From Nocardia sp. SYP-A9097 (GTDB lineage Bacteria > Actinomycetota > Actinomycetes > Mycobacteriales > Mycobacteriaceae), in the NCBI RefSeq assembly GCF_009649815.1, contig NZ_WJIC01000005.1, positions 62,001-126,000 on the forward strand: a DNA stretch of 64,000 nt. Direction: 5' to 3'. Position numbers and translations under genes: made by a program. The notes below the pieces were generated by a model that was given only the letters and a program-made list of their open reading frames with translations, was not told where the DNA came from and did no database searches. Positions 27,015 through 35,064 of the stretch are shown here, in pieces; the stretch's first letter is position 1, and every line of letters starts with the position of its first letter.

Positions 27015-28381
27015 CCCAGCAGATCCGCAAGGTGCTCATCGCCAATCGCGGTGAGATCGCCGTCCGGATTCAACGTACCTGCGCCGAACTCGGAATCGCC
27101 ACCGTCGCGGTGCATTCCGCCGCCGATCGGGATTCGGCCGTCGTCCGCCTGGCCGATGAATCGGTGCAGATCGGTCCCGGACCCGCCAAGCGTAGCTACC
27201 TGTACATTCCCGCGATTATCGAGGCCGCCCGCGCCACCGGCGCGGACGCCATCCACCCCGGCTACGGATTCCTTTCGGAGAACCCGGATTTCGCGGAGGT
27301 CTGCGAGGACGAGGGCCTCATCTTCGTCGGCGCCCCCGCCGCGGTCATGGCGCGCCTGGGTGACAAGTCGACCGCCCGCGCCCTCATGGCCGATGCGGGC
27401 CTGCCCCTGCTCCCCGGCAGCCGCGATCCCCTCGACACCGTGGACGAGGCGCGAAACCTGGCCGCCGACATCGGCTATCCGGTCATCCTCAAGGCGGTGG
27501 CGGGCGGTGGCGGCCGCGGTATGCGCGTGGTCCGCGATCCGAGCGAGTTCGCCGCGGCCTGGCAACAGACCCGTGCCAATGCCACCGCCGTCTTCGGCGA
27601 CGGCCGGTTGTACATCGAGCGCTATCTCGACGGCGCCCGGCATGTGGAGGCCCAGATCCTGGCCGACACCCACGGCACGGTCATCCATCTCGGCCTGCGC
27701 GACTGCTCCCTGCAGCGCCGCCACCAGAAGCTGGTCGAGGAGTCGCCCGCCCCCGGTCTCTCCCATGAGCTGGCCGAGCGGATCGGCGCGGCGGCGGTAC
27801 GCGGTGCGGCCGCCGCCGGCTATGTCGGCGCGGGCACGGCGGAATTCCTCCTGGATGCCAACGGCGACTTCTACTTCATGGAAGTCAATTGCCGCCTGCA
27901 GGTGGAACATCCGGTCACCGAAATGGTCACCGGCCTCGACCTGGTCGCGGAACAGCTGCGCATCGCCTCCGGCCTGCCGCTCACCGTCGACCCGAACACC
28001 CGCCCGAATGGAGTCGCCATCGAATGCCGCATCAATGCCGAGGATCCCGAACGCGAATTCGCCCCGGCCCCCGGCACACTCACCGAATGCGTGCTACCCG
28101 GCGGCCAGTTCGTCCGCGTGGACACCCACATCGGTACCGGCTATTCCATTCCCCCGCACTATGATTCGCTGCTCGCCAAGGTCGTCGTCTGGGGTCCAGA
28201 TCGTCCCACCGCCATCGCCCGGATGCGACGGGCGCTGGCGGAGACCAGCATTCGAGGCGCGGGCGTAGCCACCACCACCGAATTCCTGCACGATGTCCTG
28301 GACCACCCGAGGTTCCGTTCCGCGACGCACGACACCGCCCTCATCGGCACCCTCACCGAACCGGCTCTCGCCTCCGCCTGA
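27011..28381 (+). CDS. accC: Acetyl-CoA carboxylase, biotin carboxylase subunit
   Basis: A 456-residue ATP-grasp enzyme that carboxylates biotin on BCCP. Motifs: KVLIANRGEIAVRIQRTCAELG opening, HPGYGFLSENPDFAEVC, glycine-rich ATP loop KAVAGGGGRGMRVV, catalytic stretch EVNCRLQVEHPVTEMVTG, and RINAEDP. Length equals stand-alone AccC (about 450), without a fused biotin domain. It is the last gene of the operon and is followed by a strong hairpin. With accDA and accB it completes a dedicated malonyl-CoA supply. Confidence 0.96.
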   Translation: MTQQIRKVLIANRGEIAVRIQRTCAELGIATVAVHSAADRDSAVVRLADESVQIGPGPAKRSYLYIPAIIEAARATGADAIHPGYGFLSENPDFAEVCEDEGLIFVGAPAAVMARLGDKSTARALMADAGLPLLPGSRDPLDTVDEARNLAADIGYPVILKAVAGGGGRGMRVVRDPSEFAAAWQQTRANATAVFGDGRLYIERYLDGARHVEAQILADTHGTVIHLGLRDCSLQRRHQKLVEESPAPGLSHELAERIGAAAVRGAAAAGYVGAGTAEFLLDANGDFYFMEVNCRLQVEHPVTEMVTGLDLVAEQLRIASGLPLTVDPNTRPNGVAIECRINAEDPEREFAPAPGTLTECVLPGGQFVRVDTHIGTGYSIPPHYDSLLAKVVVWGPDRPTAIARMRRALAETSIRGAGVATTTEFLHDVLDHPRFRSATHDTALIGTLTEPALASA

Positions 28382-28393
28382 TCGATCCCATAT

Positions 28394-28422
28394 CGAAAGC
28401 CCCTGGATTCCAGGGGCTTTCG
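28394..28422. terminator. Bidirectional terminator between convergent operons
   Basis: A 13-bp perfect stem, CGAAAGCCCCTGG / CCAGGGGCTTTCG, with an ATT loop, 12 bp after the accC stop and 18 bp before the end of the convergent permease gene. Confidence 0.85.
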
Positions 28423-28440
28423 TCGTATCGGAGGTGCCAG

Positions 28441-29277
28441 CTACTTCAGGCCGGAGCGGACGAAGGCGTTGACTATGTGGCGTTGCAGGGCGAGGTACAG
28501 GAGCAGGACGGGCAGGCAGGCCAGGCCGGCTACGGCCATCATCGGGCCCCACTGTTCGCCTTCGGTGCCCATGAAGCTGCGCAGGCCCAGTTGCAGGACA
28601 CCGTTGGATTTACGGAGAACCACCGCGGGCCAGAAGTATTCGTTCCAGGCGTTGATGAACAGCAGGATGCCCAGGGCGGCCAGGGCGGAGCGCAGGTTGG
28701 GGACCACCACGGTCCACAGGATGGACCAGGAGGAGCGGCCGTCCATCTTGGCGGCGGCCACGAGTTCCTTGGGGAAGGCGTTCATATGCTGGCGGAGCAG
28801 CAGCACGCCCATGGCCGAGCACAGGGTGGGGAGCACCACGCCGATCAGCGAATCGATCAGGCCCATGCGGGTGAGCAGAATGTAGTTGGGGAGCATGGTG
28901 ACCTGGAACGGGACCAGCCAGATGCCTACGAATGCCAGGTAGAGCAGGCGCTGCAGGGGGAAGGTGTACATGGCGAAGGCGTAGGCGGCCAGCAGTGCGA
29001 TCAGGAGCTGACCGGCGGAGGAGAGTATCGCCACCACAAAGGTATTCGCGATCAGGCCGGTGATGTCGACCTCGTGCGCGGCGGTGCTGAAATTGCCGAA
29101 CGACAGCGGCCAGGGCAGCGGGGACTGGGAGGTCACATCCTGCGGGCGGCGCAGCGCGGTGGCGAAGATCCAGTAGAGCGGGAAGACGCAGACGACAGCG
29201 GTGACCGCCAGCAGCGCATGGCTACCGGCGGTCCGCAGTCGTTCGCCTATCGATGTGTCAATCATCGTTGAAGGCAA
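28441..29277 (-). CDS. Carbohydrate ABC transporter permease (CUT1, MalG/UgpE type)
   Basis: A 278-residue inner-membrane permease with six membrane segments and the EAA-type ATPase contact loop ELVAAAKMDGRSSWSILWTVVVPNLRS (about residues 175-200). MalG-type traits: ATALRRPQDVTSQSPLPWP after helix 1 and the LVPFQVTMLPNYILLTRMGL loop. It overlaps the upstream permease gene by 20 bp and is last in the operon. It should form the channel with the partner permease for import of a sugar or glycerophospho-compound. Confidence 0.92.
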   Translation of the reverse strand: MPSTMIDTSIGERLRTAGSHALLAVTAVVCVFPLYWIFATALRRPQDVTSQSPLPWPLSFGNFSTAAHEVDITGLIANTFVVAILSSAGQLLIALLAAYAFAMYTFPLQRLLYLAFVGIWLVPFQVTMLPNYILLTRMGLIDSLIGVVLPTLCSAMGVLLLRQHMNAFPKELVAAAKMDGRSSWSILWTVVVPNLRSALAALGILLFINAWNEYFWPAVVLRKSNGVLQLGLRSFMGTEGEQWGPMMAVAGLACLPVLLLYLALQRHIVNAFVRSGLK

Positions 29278-30208
29278 CCTTTTCCGAGATCCAGACGAGG
29301 ACGCCGGCCACCGCGCCGAAGCCGAGGAAGAGCATGACGCCCGCGGCGGCGCTCAATCCGGCGTCGAAGGTGTGGAAGGCGTAATCCCACAGCAGGTAGT
29401 AGATATTGGTGGTGGCCTGCGACGGCCCGCCCTGGGTCATGGTGTCGATGAGCGGGAATGTCAGTGTGGGACTGAGCAATACGGTGGTGAGTACCAGGAA
29501 CATCAGGGTGGGGGAGAGCATCGGCAGCGTGATCCAGCGGCGGATCTGACTGGCGCTGGCACCGTCCATCCGGGCCGCCTCGTCGTAATCGCCACTGATA
29601 CCGGCCAATCCGGCCCACACCACCAGTACCGCGAATCCGAGCAGCTGCCAGCCGGTGACCGCGATGATCACCCCGTGCGCGGTGGCCGAGTCGTACACCC
29701 AGTTGCGATGGCTGCCCAGCAGTCGATCGACGAAGCCGCTGCCGGGATGCAGCAGCCAGCGCCAGACCGCCGCCGCCGCGACCGGTGCGACCAGGAACGG
29801 GGTGAAAATCAGTGCGTGGTACAGGGTTCGGGCCCGCCCGCGCACCTGCCGGCTGGCCAGCGCGATGAGCAGCGGCAGCCCGACCGTGAACGGCAGCAGA
29901 CCGATGATCATCACCGCGGTCCGCCGCAGTGACGCCCAGAACGACGGAAGTTCCAGCAGCCGACTGTAATTCGCTGTTCCCACCGGCCGCATGGGCGAGG
30001 TCGGAAGCAGATTCCAAGAGTAGGTGGACAATTCGATCGCCTGGAACAGCGGCCGATAGGTCCACACCACCAGCAGGAACAGCGCCGGTGCCAGATACAG
30101 ATAGGGCGCGGCGATACGGGTCACGCGCCGCAGCATGGTGCGGCGCGGACGCGCCGCCGGGGCCGTAATGGCCACCGGCGGCGCGTCCTGTTCGAGAACT
30201 ACGAACAC
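29258..30208 (-). CDS. Carbohydrate ABC transporter permease (CUT1, MalF/UgpA type)
   Basis: A 316-residue permease with six membrane helices and the contact loop DYDEAARMDGASASQIRRWITLPMLSP. The first helix region YLYLAPALFLLVVWTYRPLFQAIELSTYSW is typical of MalF/UgpA proteins. GTG at 30208 starts 4 bp after the metallophosphoesterase stop. It pairs with the next permease (20-bp overlap). Confidence 0.92.
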   Translation of the reverse strand: MFVVLEQDAPPVAITAPAARPRRTMLRRVTRIAAPYLYLAPALFLLVVWTYRPLFQAIELSTYSWNLLPTSPMRPVGTANYSRLLELPSFWASLRRTAVMIIGLLPFTVGLPLLIALASRQVRGRARTLYHALIFTPFLVAPVAAAAVWRWLLHPGSGFVDRLLGSHRNWVYDSATAHGVIIAVTGWQLLGFAVLVVWAGLAGISGDYDEAARMDGASASQIRRWITLPMLSPTLMFLVLTTVLLSPTLTFPLIDTMTQGGPSQATTNIYYLLWDYAFHTFDAGLSAAAGVMLFLGFGAVAGVLVWISEKVAFNDD

Positions 30209-30212
30209 CGCA

Positions 30213-31070
30213 TCACCCGGACTGCGCGACGTAGGGTGCGAGCCGGTCGAGTTCCCCGGCCTCGTCGCGGTCGTAGATGACGGTGGCCGCGGCCACCTCG
30301 ACCGCGGTCGCGATCACGGCCGAACCCACGATATCGATTCGGCTGTAACCGGATCCGCTGACGGCGCGCTGCCGTCCCCGCGGTGCCATGGCATGGATGC
30401 GATAGGCCATGGCGGGGCCGACCCACACCGGAATTCCGGCGAGCGCGGACGCGGCGGTCATATGGTTGTGCCCGCACAGGATCATGCGCACATCGGTGCC
30501 CGCGACCACGGCCGCCAACTGTTCGGCCTGCCGCAGCTTCAGTGCCTCGGCCGCTGCGATGGCCGAGGGCAGCGGCGGATGATGCAGTACGAGCACGGTG
30601 CCCCGGGGCGCGGGACGGCTCAGCTGCTCGGCCAGCCAATCCAGCTGTTCGGGCTCCAATTTGCCGTCATGCAGACCGGGCGTGGTGCTGTCGAGCGCGA
30701 TGACGCGCACGCCGGCGACCTCGATCACCTGGTCGATGGGCTGGGCCGGATCCACCGTGCCCGGCTCGCGGCCGAGCAGTTCGACCCCGAACGCGGTGCG
30801 CTCGTCATGATTTCCCATGGCGTACAACACCTGTGCGCCCAGCTCCGCGGCGACCGGTTCGACGGCCGCGCGCAGCAGGCGATACGCCTCGGGTGAGCCG
30901 TTGTCGGCGAGATCGCCGGTGAGCAGCAGGGCGTCGATGCGCCGCCCGCCGGTCCGCAACTGATCCAGTACTCGCTTCAACGTGGCATAGGTGTCCACGG
31001 TGTCCAGCACGGTCTCACCACCCGACCGGATATGGGTGTCGGTGAGCTGGACGAGAGTGAGTCCGTTCAT
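30213..31070 (-). CDS. Calcineurin-like metallophosphoesterase (CpdA/cyclic-nucleotide or glycerophosphodiester type)
   Basis: A 285-residue dimetal phosphoesterase with all class motifs: LTDTHI (D, H), LLTGDLADNG, AMGNHDER, VLHHPPLP and ILCGHNHMTA. Closest in layout to class III cyclic-nucleotide phosphodiesterases (Rv0805/CpdA-like), some of which cleave glycerophosphodiesters. No signal peptide is seen, so it is cytoplasmic. It sits inside the ABC operon between binding protein (4-bp overlap) and permease (4-bp gap), where ugp systems sometimes carry UgpQ. It may therefore hydrolyse the imported compound. That role is inference. Confidence 0.88.
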   Translation of the reverse strand: MNGLTLVQLTDTHIRSGGETVLDTVDTYATLKRVLDQLRTGGRRIDALLLTGDLADNGSPEAYRLLRAAVEPVAAELGAQVLYAMGNHDERTAFGVELLGREPGTVDPAQPIDQVIEVAGVRVIALDSTTPGLHDGKLEPEQLDWLAEQLSRPAPRGTVLVLHHPPLPSAIAAAEALKLRQAEQLAAVVAGTDVRMILCGHNHMTAASALAGIPVWVGPAMAYRIHAMAPRGRQRAVSGSGYSRIDIVGSAVIATAVEVAAATVIYDRDEAGELDRLAPYVAQSG

Positions 31071-32437
31071 GAGGTGGGCAGGAGTTTGGCGCCCTGGTCA
31101 CGCGCGGCGTTCAGTGTGGACTGTGCATCCTTGCCCTGGAACACGATCGACTCGACCGCGTCCATCATGCCGTCGCGGATCTGCAGATAGTTGTTGCCCG
31201 GCATGGAAACCCACGGCTCCATGCTGGTCAGCTGCGCCACGTTCGGGGCCAGCAGCGGATTGGCGATGGCCCACGTACCGAGCGAGGCCGGCGAGTTCAT
31301 CATGTCGGAGCGCAGCGGCAGATAGCCGATATTCTGTGAGATCTTCATGTACGACTCCTCACTGGTGAGGTACTTGATCAATTCCCATCCGGCACGCTGC
31401 TTGGCCGGATCATTAGCCAGAATATGCAGTCCCGCACCGGAATTGGTTGGCACCGTGGCCTTGTCGCCGAAGCGGGGCATGGTGGTCGAGCGCAGGTCCC
31501 ACTTGTCCTTGGCACCGGTGACGAAGGTGCCCTGAATGGCGCTGGTCTCCAGGATCATGCCGATATCGCCGCGCGCGAACGCCTCGTAGCCCTGCTTCTG
31601 GGCGAGCTTGGGCATACTGCCGGTATTCACCAGATCCTGTGCCATCTTGGTGACCTCGACCGCCGGGGCGTCGGCGAACGCGAGGCCGCGCCGGTCCTCG
31701 GAGATGACCCGGCCGCCATTGGAACGCACCATGGACTGGAAGCACCAATCCTTGGCGGTCTTGGTGAGGCAGTCGAGGTAGACGCCGTCCTTACCGGTCT
31801 TACCGGCAATGGCCTTGGCCGCGTCGGCGACCTGCGCCCAGGTGGCGGGCGGCTTGTTCGGGTCGAGCCCGGCCTGGGTGAACAGCGAGGCGTTGAAATA
31901 CAGAACGGGCGTGGAGAAGACGAACGGCACACCGTAGGTGTGGCCGTCCCAATCGTCCAGGGTGCGAGCCTTGGCGGCGAACGGGAATTTCACGCCGTCG
32001 AAGTTCTGCTGCACCTCGGGCTTGCCGAAGAGCGAGTCCAGCGGCTTGGCCTGCAACTGGTGGATGGTGAAATCCAGGTCGCTGAAGCCCAATTGGACGA
32101 CATCGGGCGGATTGCCCGCGACGATCTGGTTCTGCACGCTGGAGATGGTGTCGGTGGCCGGGTTGGGGCTGTTGCCCTGCGGCTTCTGCGCGGTGACCTT
32201 GATATTGGGGAACTTCTTGCCGAAATCGGAGATCAGGGCATTGAAGGTATCGGTCCAGGCACCGGCCAGGCCGTAGTTGTAGGACTCGAAGACGATCGAA
32301 ACCTGCTGGCCCGGTTGCAATTCCGGAACCTGCGCGGTCGAGGTCGCGTCGGTGGAGGTGGTACCGCCGAGCCCGCAGCTGGTCAGCGCGAGCGTGGCGG
32401 CGAACACCAAGCCCAAGAAGGGCAGGGTGCGTTTCAC
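31067..32437 (-). CDS. Extracellular solute-binding lipoprotein (family 1, CUT1 ABC importer)
   Basis: A 456-residue lipoprotein: VKRTLPFLGLVFAATLALTSCGLG shows a signal sequence with lipobox LTSC (Cys about 21). The mature part has the family-1 sugar-binding opening QVSIVFESYNYGLAGAWTDTFNALISDFGKKFPNIKV, then VQNQIVAGNPPDVVQLGFSDL and AKDKWDLRSTTMPRFGDKATVPTNSGAGLHI. The GTG at 32437 is chosen because TGAGGAGAGA lies just upstream. The frame runs further without homology. Its ligand cannot be read from sequence: sugars or glycerol-3-phosphate compounds are the usual ones. Confidence 0.92.
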   Translation of the reverse strand: MKRTLPFLGLVFAATLALTSCGLGGTTSTDATSTAQVPELQPGQQVSIVFESYNYGLAGAWTDTFNALISDFGKKFPNIKVTAQKPQGNSPNPATDTISSVQNQIVAGNPPDVVQLGFSDLDFTIHQLQAKPLDSLFGKPEVQQNFDGVKFPFAAKARTLDDWDGHTYGVPFVFSTPVLYFNASLFTQAGLDPNKPPATWAQVADAAKAIAGKTGKDGVYLDCLTKTAKDWCFQSMVRSNGGRVISEDRRGLAFADAPAVEVTKMAQDLVNTGSMPKLAQKQGYEAFARGDIGMILETSAIQGTFVTGAKDKWDLRSTTMPRFGDKATVPTNSGAGLHILANDPAKQRAGWELIKYLTSEESYMKISQNIGYLPLRSDMMNSPASLGTWAIANPLLAPNVAQLTSMEPWVSMPGNNYLQIRDGMMDAVESIVFQGKDAQSTLNAARDQGAKLLPTS

Positions 32438-32471
32438 GGATCTCTCCTCATCGAAAGGGTGTGGCGGGAGT

Positions 32472-33611
32472 TCAGGCGACGGACACTGCCGCCGCATCGG
32501 GTAGGGACATATCGATCGGTTCCGGTGCCTGCCACTGCAACCGGAGTCCGGAGTCTTTGTCGAACAGGTGGATATCGCCGGGGGCCACCCGGAGCCCGAC
32601 GGCCTCGCCCACGCGCACCCCGGCGGGGCGCTTGGCGCGCACACAGAGCTCGACCGCGCCCGCGGTGATGTGCACGAGCTCCTCGCTGCCGAGGTTCTCC
32701 ACCATGGTCACGGTCCCGCGCGCGGCGGTGGCGGCGTCGTCCAGATACAGGTGTTCGGGCCGGATACCCGCGATCACCGCGGTGGGTTCGGTCTCGGAGT
32801 CCGGCGCGGGGGTGATATCCAGCGCCGCGTCCACACCGTCGGTGCGTACCCGCAGCGAGTTGACGTCCCGAATCACCTGTGCCGGAAAGAGATTCATCGG
32901 CGGAGCGCCCAGGAACCCGGCCACGAAGGTGGTGCGCGGCCGGTCGTACAGCTCCTCGGGGGTGCCGACCTGTTCGATCCGGCCGCCATTGAGCAGTGCG
33001 ATGCGGGTGGCCATGGTCATGGCCTCCACCTGATCGTGGGTCACGTACAGGAAGGTCGCGCTCAGGCGGCGATGCAGTGCGATGAGCTCGGCCCGGGTCG
33101 CGCTGCGCAGTTTGGCGTCCAGATTGGAGAGCGGCTCGTCCATCAGGAACGCGCCGGGATCACGAACCATGGCGCGCGCCAAGGCGACTCGCTGCCGCTG
33201 CCCACCCGAGAGGGCGGCGGGACGGCGCTCCAGGAGTTCGGAGAGCTCCAGCGTGGCGGCCACCTCTGATACCCGCTGCGCGATACTCGCGCGCGGGCGG
33301 CGGCGGGCGCGCAGCGGGAAGCCGATATTCTTGGCCACCGTGAGATGCGGGTACAGCGCGTAACTCTGGAACACCATCGCCAGATCCCGGCGCTGCGGGG
33401 CCTCGGTGGTGATGTCATTGCCGTCCAACAGGATTCGGCCCGAGGTGGGCTCCTCCAATCCGGCGACCATGCGCAGCAGCGTGGACTTGCCGCAGCCGCT
33501 GGGGCCCAGCAGGACCAGGAATTCACCGTCGGCGATGTCGAGACTGACCTCGCGCACCGCGTAGTCGGCGCCGAATTGTTTCGACACCGAGTCGATCTGC
33601 AGCCGTGCCAC
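32472..33611 (-). CDS. ABC transporter ATP-binding protein (UgpC/MsmK type)
   Basis: A 379-residue ATPase with Walker A GPSGCGKST (about residues 36-44), Q-loop VFQSYALYPHLTV, signature LSGGQRQRVALARA, Walker B FLMDEPLSNLD, and H-loop YVTHDQVEAMTMA, followed by the extra C-terminal OB-like regulatory domain typical of CUT1 ATPases (about 240-379). It energises the importer encoded downstream (binding lipoprotein 34 bp away). GTG start, 9 bp after the hydrolase stop. Confidence 0.95.
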   Translation of the reverse strand: MARLQIDSVSKQFGADYAVREVSLDIADGEFLVLLGPSGCGKSTLLRMVAGLEEPTSGRILLDGNDITTEAPQRRDLAMVFQSYALYPHLTVAKNIGFPLRARRRPRASIAQRVSEVAATLELSELLERRPAALSGGQRQRVALARAMVRDPGAFLMDEPLSNLDAKLRSATRAELIALHRRLSATFLYVTHDQVEAMTMATRIALLNGGRIEQVGTPEELYDRPRTTFVAGFLGAPPMNLFPAQVIRDVNSLRVRTDGVDAALDITPAPDSETEPTAVIAGIRPEHLYLDDAATAARGTVTMVENLGSEELVHITAGAVELCVRAKRPAGVRVGEAVGLRVAPGDIHLFDKDSGLRLQWQAPEPIDMSLPDAAAVSVA

Positions 33612-33620
33612 TTCTCTCCT

Positions 33621-34514
33621 TCAGACCGGCTGTGCGCCGGTCGTGATCCATGCCGCCACACCGGCCGCGATGGCGGTGGCGTCCTTCACCCACATGAAGT
33701 GGTCGCGATGCTCGACGGGCGAGTTCTCGTCGATATGCCATTGGGTCACCCCGGCGGCGGGCATGCGCGAAACCAGGAAGTCCACATTGGATTTCGGGCC
33801 GAGCACGTCGTCGGAGAGCGAGATGGCCAGCACCGGCAGCGTCATGGCGGCCAGCAGACTGTTGTACCGGCGGCCGGTGCCACGCGGGCGGTAGTAGCTG
33901 GTGAGCGAGTGGATCGACCAGTCGATCATCACGCCGCCGGGCATGGGCGCGGGAATGAGTACCCCGCCCGGCCAGAAGCCCTTGATACGCGATTTCACAC
34001 CGATCCACTGGATCTGGCTCAGTGCCTCGTACCAGCGGCGCGGGCCGAATGCCCACCAGAACACCGTGCCGGTCCCGATGACGGTGACTCCCGTGACCCG
34101 GCCGGGCTCGGCGGCGGCGAACAGCAGGGCCAGTTGCCCGCCGAGGCTGTGGCCGAACAGGTGGATGGGCGTGTCCGGGAAGCGCTGCTCGACTGCGGTG
34201 AGAATGGCGGGCAGATCGATCTCGATCATTTCGCGATAGCCGAAATCGGTGTGCTCACCCAGCGCCGGACGGGCCTCGCCCTGTGCGCGCAGATCGGTGG
34301 TGACTACCGAAAGGCCCTGGGCGTGAAGGGCTTTGGCCAGGGCGTAGTAGGTCTTGGCCTTCATTGCCATGGCGGGCAGGATCAGCACGACGGGGGCGTC
34401 CGCGCGCTCGGCGGGCAGCCAGCGCAGCGTGAAGATGACCCCGTCGCCGGTCTCGACCGTGGTGGCGTCGAGAGTGCTGAATTCCGAACGGGATTCGGGT
34501 GTCGCGGTGGTCAC
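33621..34514 (-). CDS. Alpha/beta hydrolase
   Basis: A 297-residue serine hydrolase with nucleophile elbow GHSLGG (Ser123), Asp near SLSDDVLGP, and His in EHRDHFMW near the end. No signal peptide is seen. It overlaps the thioesterase gene by 4 bp and precedes the ABC ATPase by 9 bp, so the lipid-enzyme genes and the importer probably share one transcript. It could be a lysophospholipase-like or ester hydrolase, and the substrate is unknown. Confidence 0.88.
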   Translation of the reverse strand: MTTATPESRSEFSTLDATTVETGDGVIFTLRWLPAERADAPVVLILPAMAMKAKTYYALAKALHAQGLSVVTTDLRAQGEARPALGEHTDFGYREMIEIDLPAILTAVEQRFPDTPIHLFGHSLGGQLALLFAAAEPGRVTGVTVIGTGTVFWWAFGPRRWYEALSQIQWIGVKSRIKGFWPGGVLIPAPMPGGVMIDWSIHSLTSYYRPRGTGRRYNSLLAAMTLPVLAISLSDDVLGPKSNVDFLVSRMPAAGVTQWHIDENSPVEHRDHFMWVKDATAIAAGVAAWITTGAQPV

Positions 34515-35038
34515 GCCGACTCCGTTTCGGCGATGGTCACATCGCAGACGTAATCGAAGGTGAACTTGGCGACCAGCACCTCGTTGTCGTCGAGAAGCAG
34601 TGCCCTGCCGGACAATTCGAAGCGCGCGGAGGCGGTGGCGGCCAGAATATCGGCCAGTTCGCGCAGGTCGACCGTGGCGATGGCGCGGATGCGGCCCTGG
34701 GCCGGTTTGCGATAGGCGGCTGTACCGCCGCGCAGGACCAGGCGCTCGATGGTGTATAGCCGTTCGGCGGCCGCGCCCACGAAGGCCGCCGCCCCGGCGA
34801 TATCGGCGGCGGTGAACAGGGCTCCGGCGTGCACGGTGCCGATATGATTGCCGACCGTACCGTCCGCCGGGATCTCCACCACCGAACGCTCGGGGCTGAT
34901 CTCGGTGACACGGGTGCCGACGTGCCGGCCGAATGGCACCAGCTCCTGCGACACCGCCCGCAGGTACTCGTAATCGATTGCGGTGTAGTCGAGTTCGGGA
35001 TAGGCGGCGGCGAATCCGGCGAGTGTTCTCGTGGTCAT
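34511..35038 (-). CDS. PaaI-type hotdog-fold acyl thioesterase
   Basis: A 175-residue hotdog protein. The motif GTVGNHIGTVHAGALFTAADIAGAAAFVGA (HAGALF with the helix start) is typical of PaaI/YiiD-like thioesterases. The ATG at 35038 is chosen because homology begins at MTTRTLAGFAAAYPELDY. The frame runs on 65 codons upstream with no similarity. It lies 26 bp after the acyl-CoA dehydrogenase on the same strand and may release free acids from CoA or carrier protein. Confidence 0.85.
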   Translation of the reverse strand: MTTRTLAGFAAAYPELDYTAIDYEYLRAVSQELVPFGRHVGTRVTEISPERSVVEIPADGTVGNHIGTVHAGALFTAADIAGAAAFVGAAAERLYTIERLVLRGGTAAYRKPAQGRIRAIATVDLRELADILAATASARFELSGRALLLDDNEVLVAKFTFDYVCDVTIAETESA

Positions 35039-35064
35039 GGTCGTGCCTTTCGCTCTCTGCTGCT

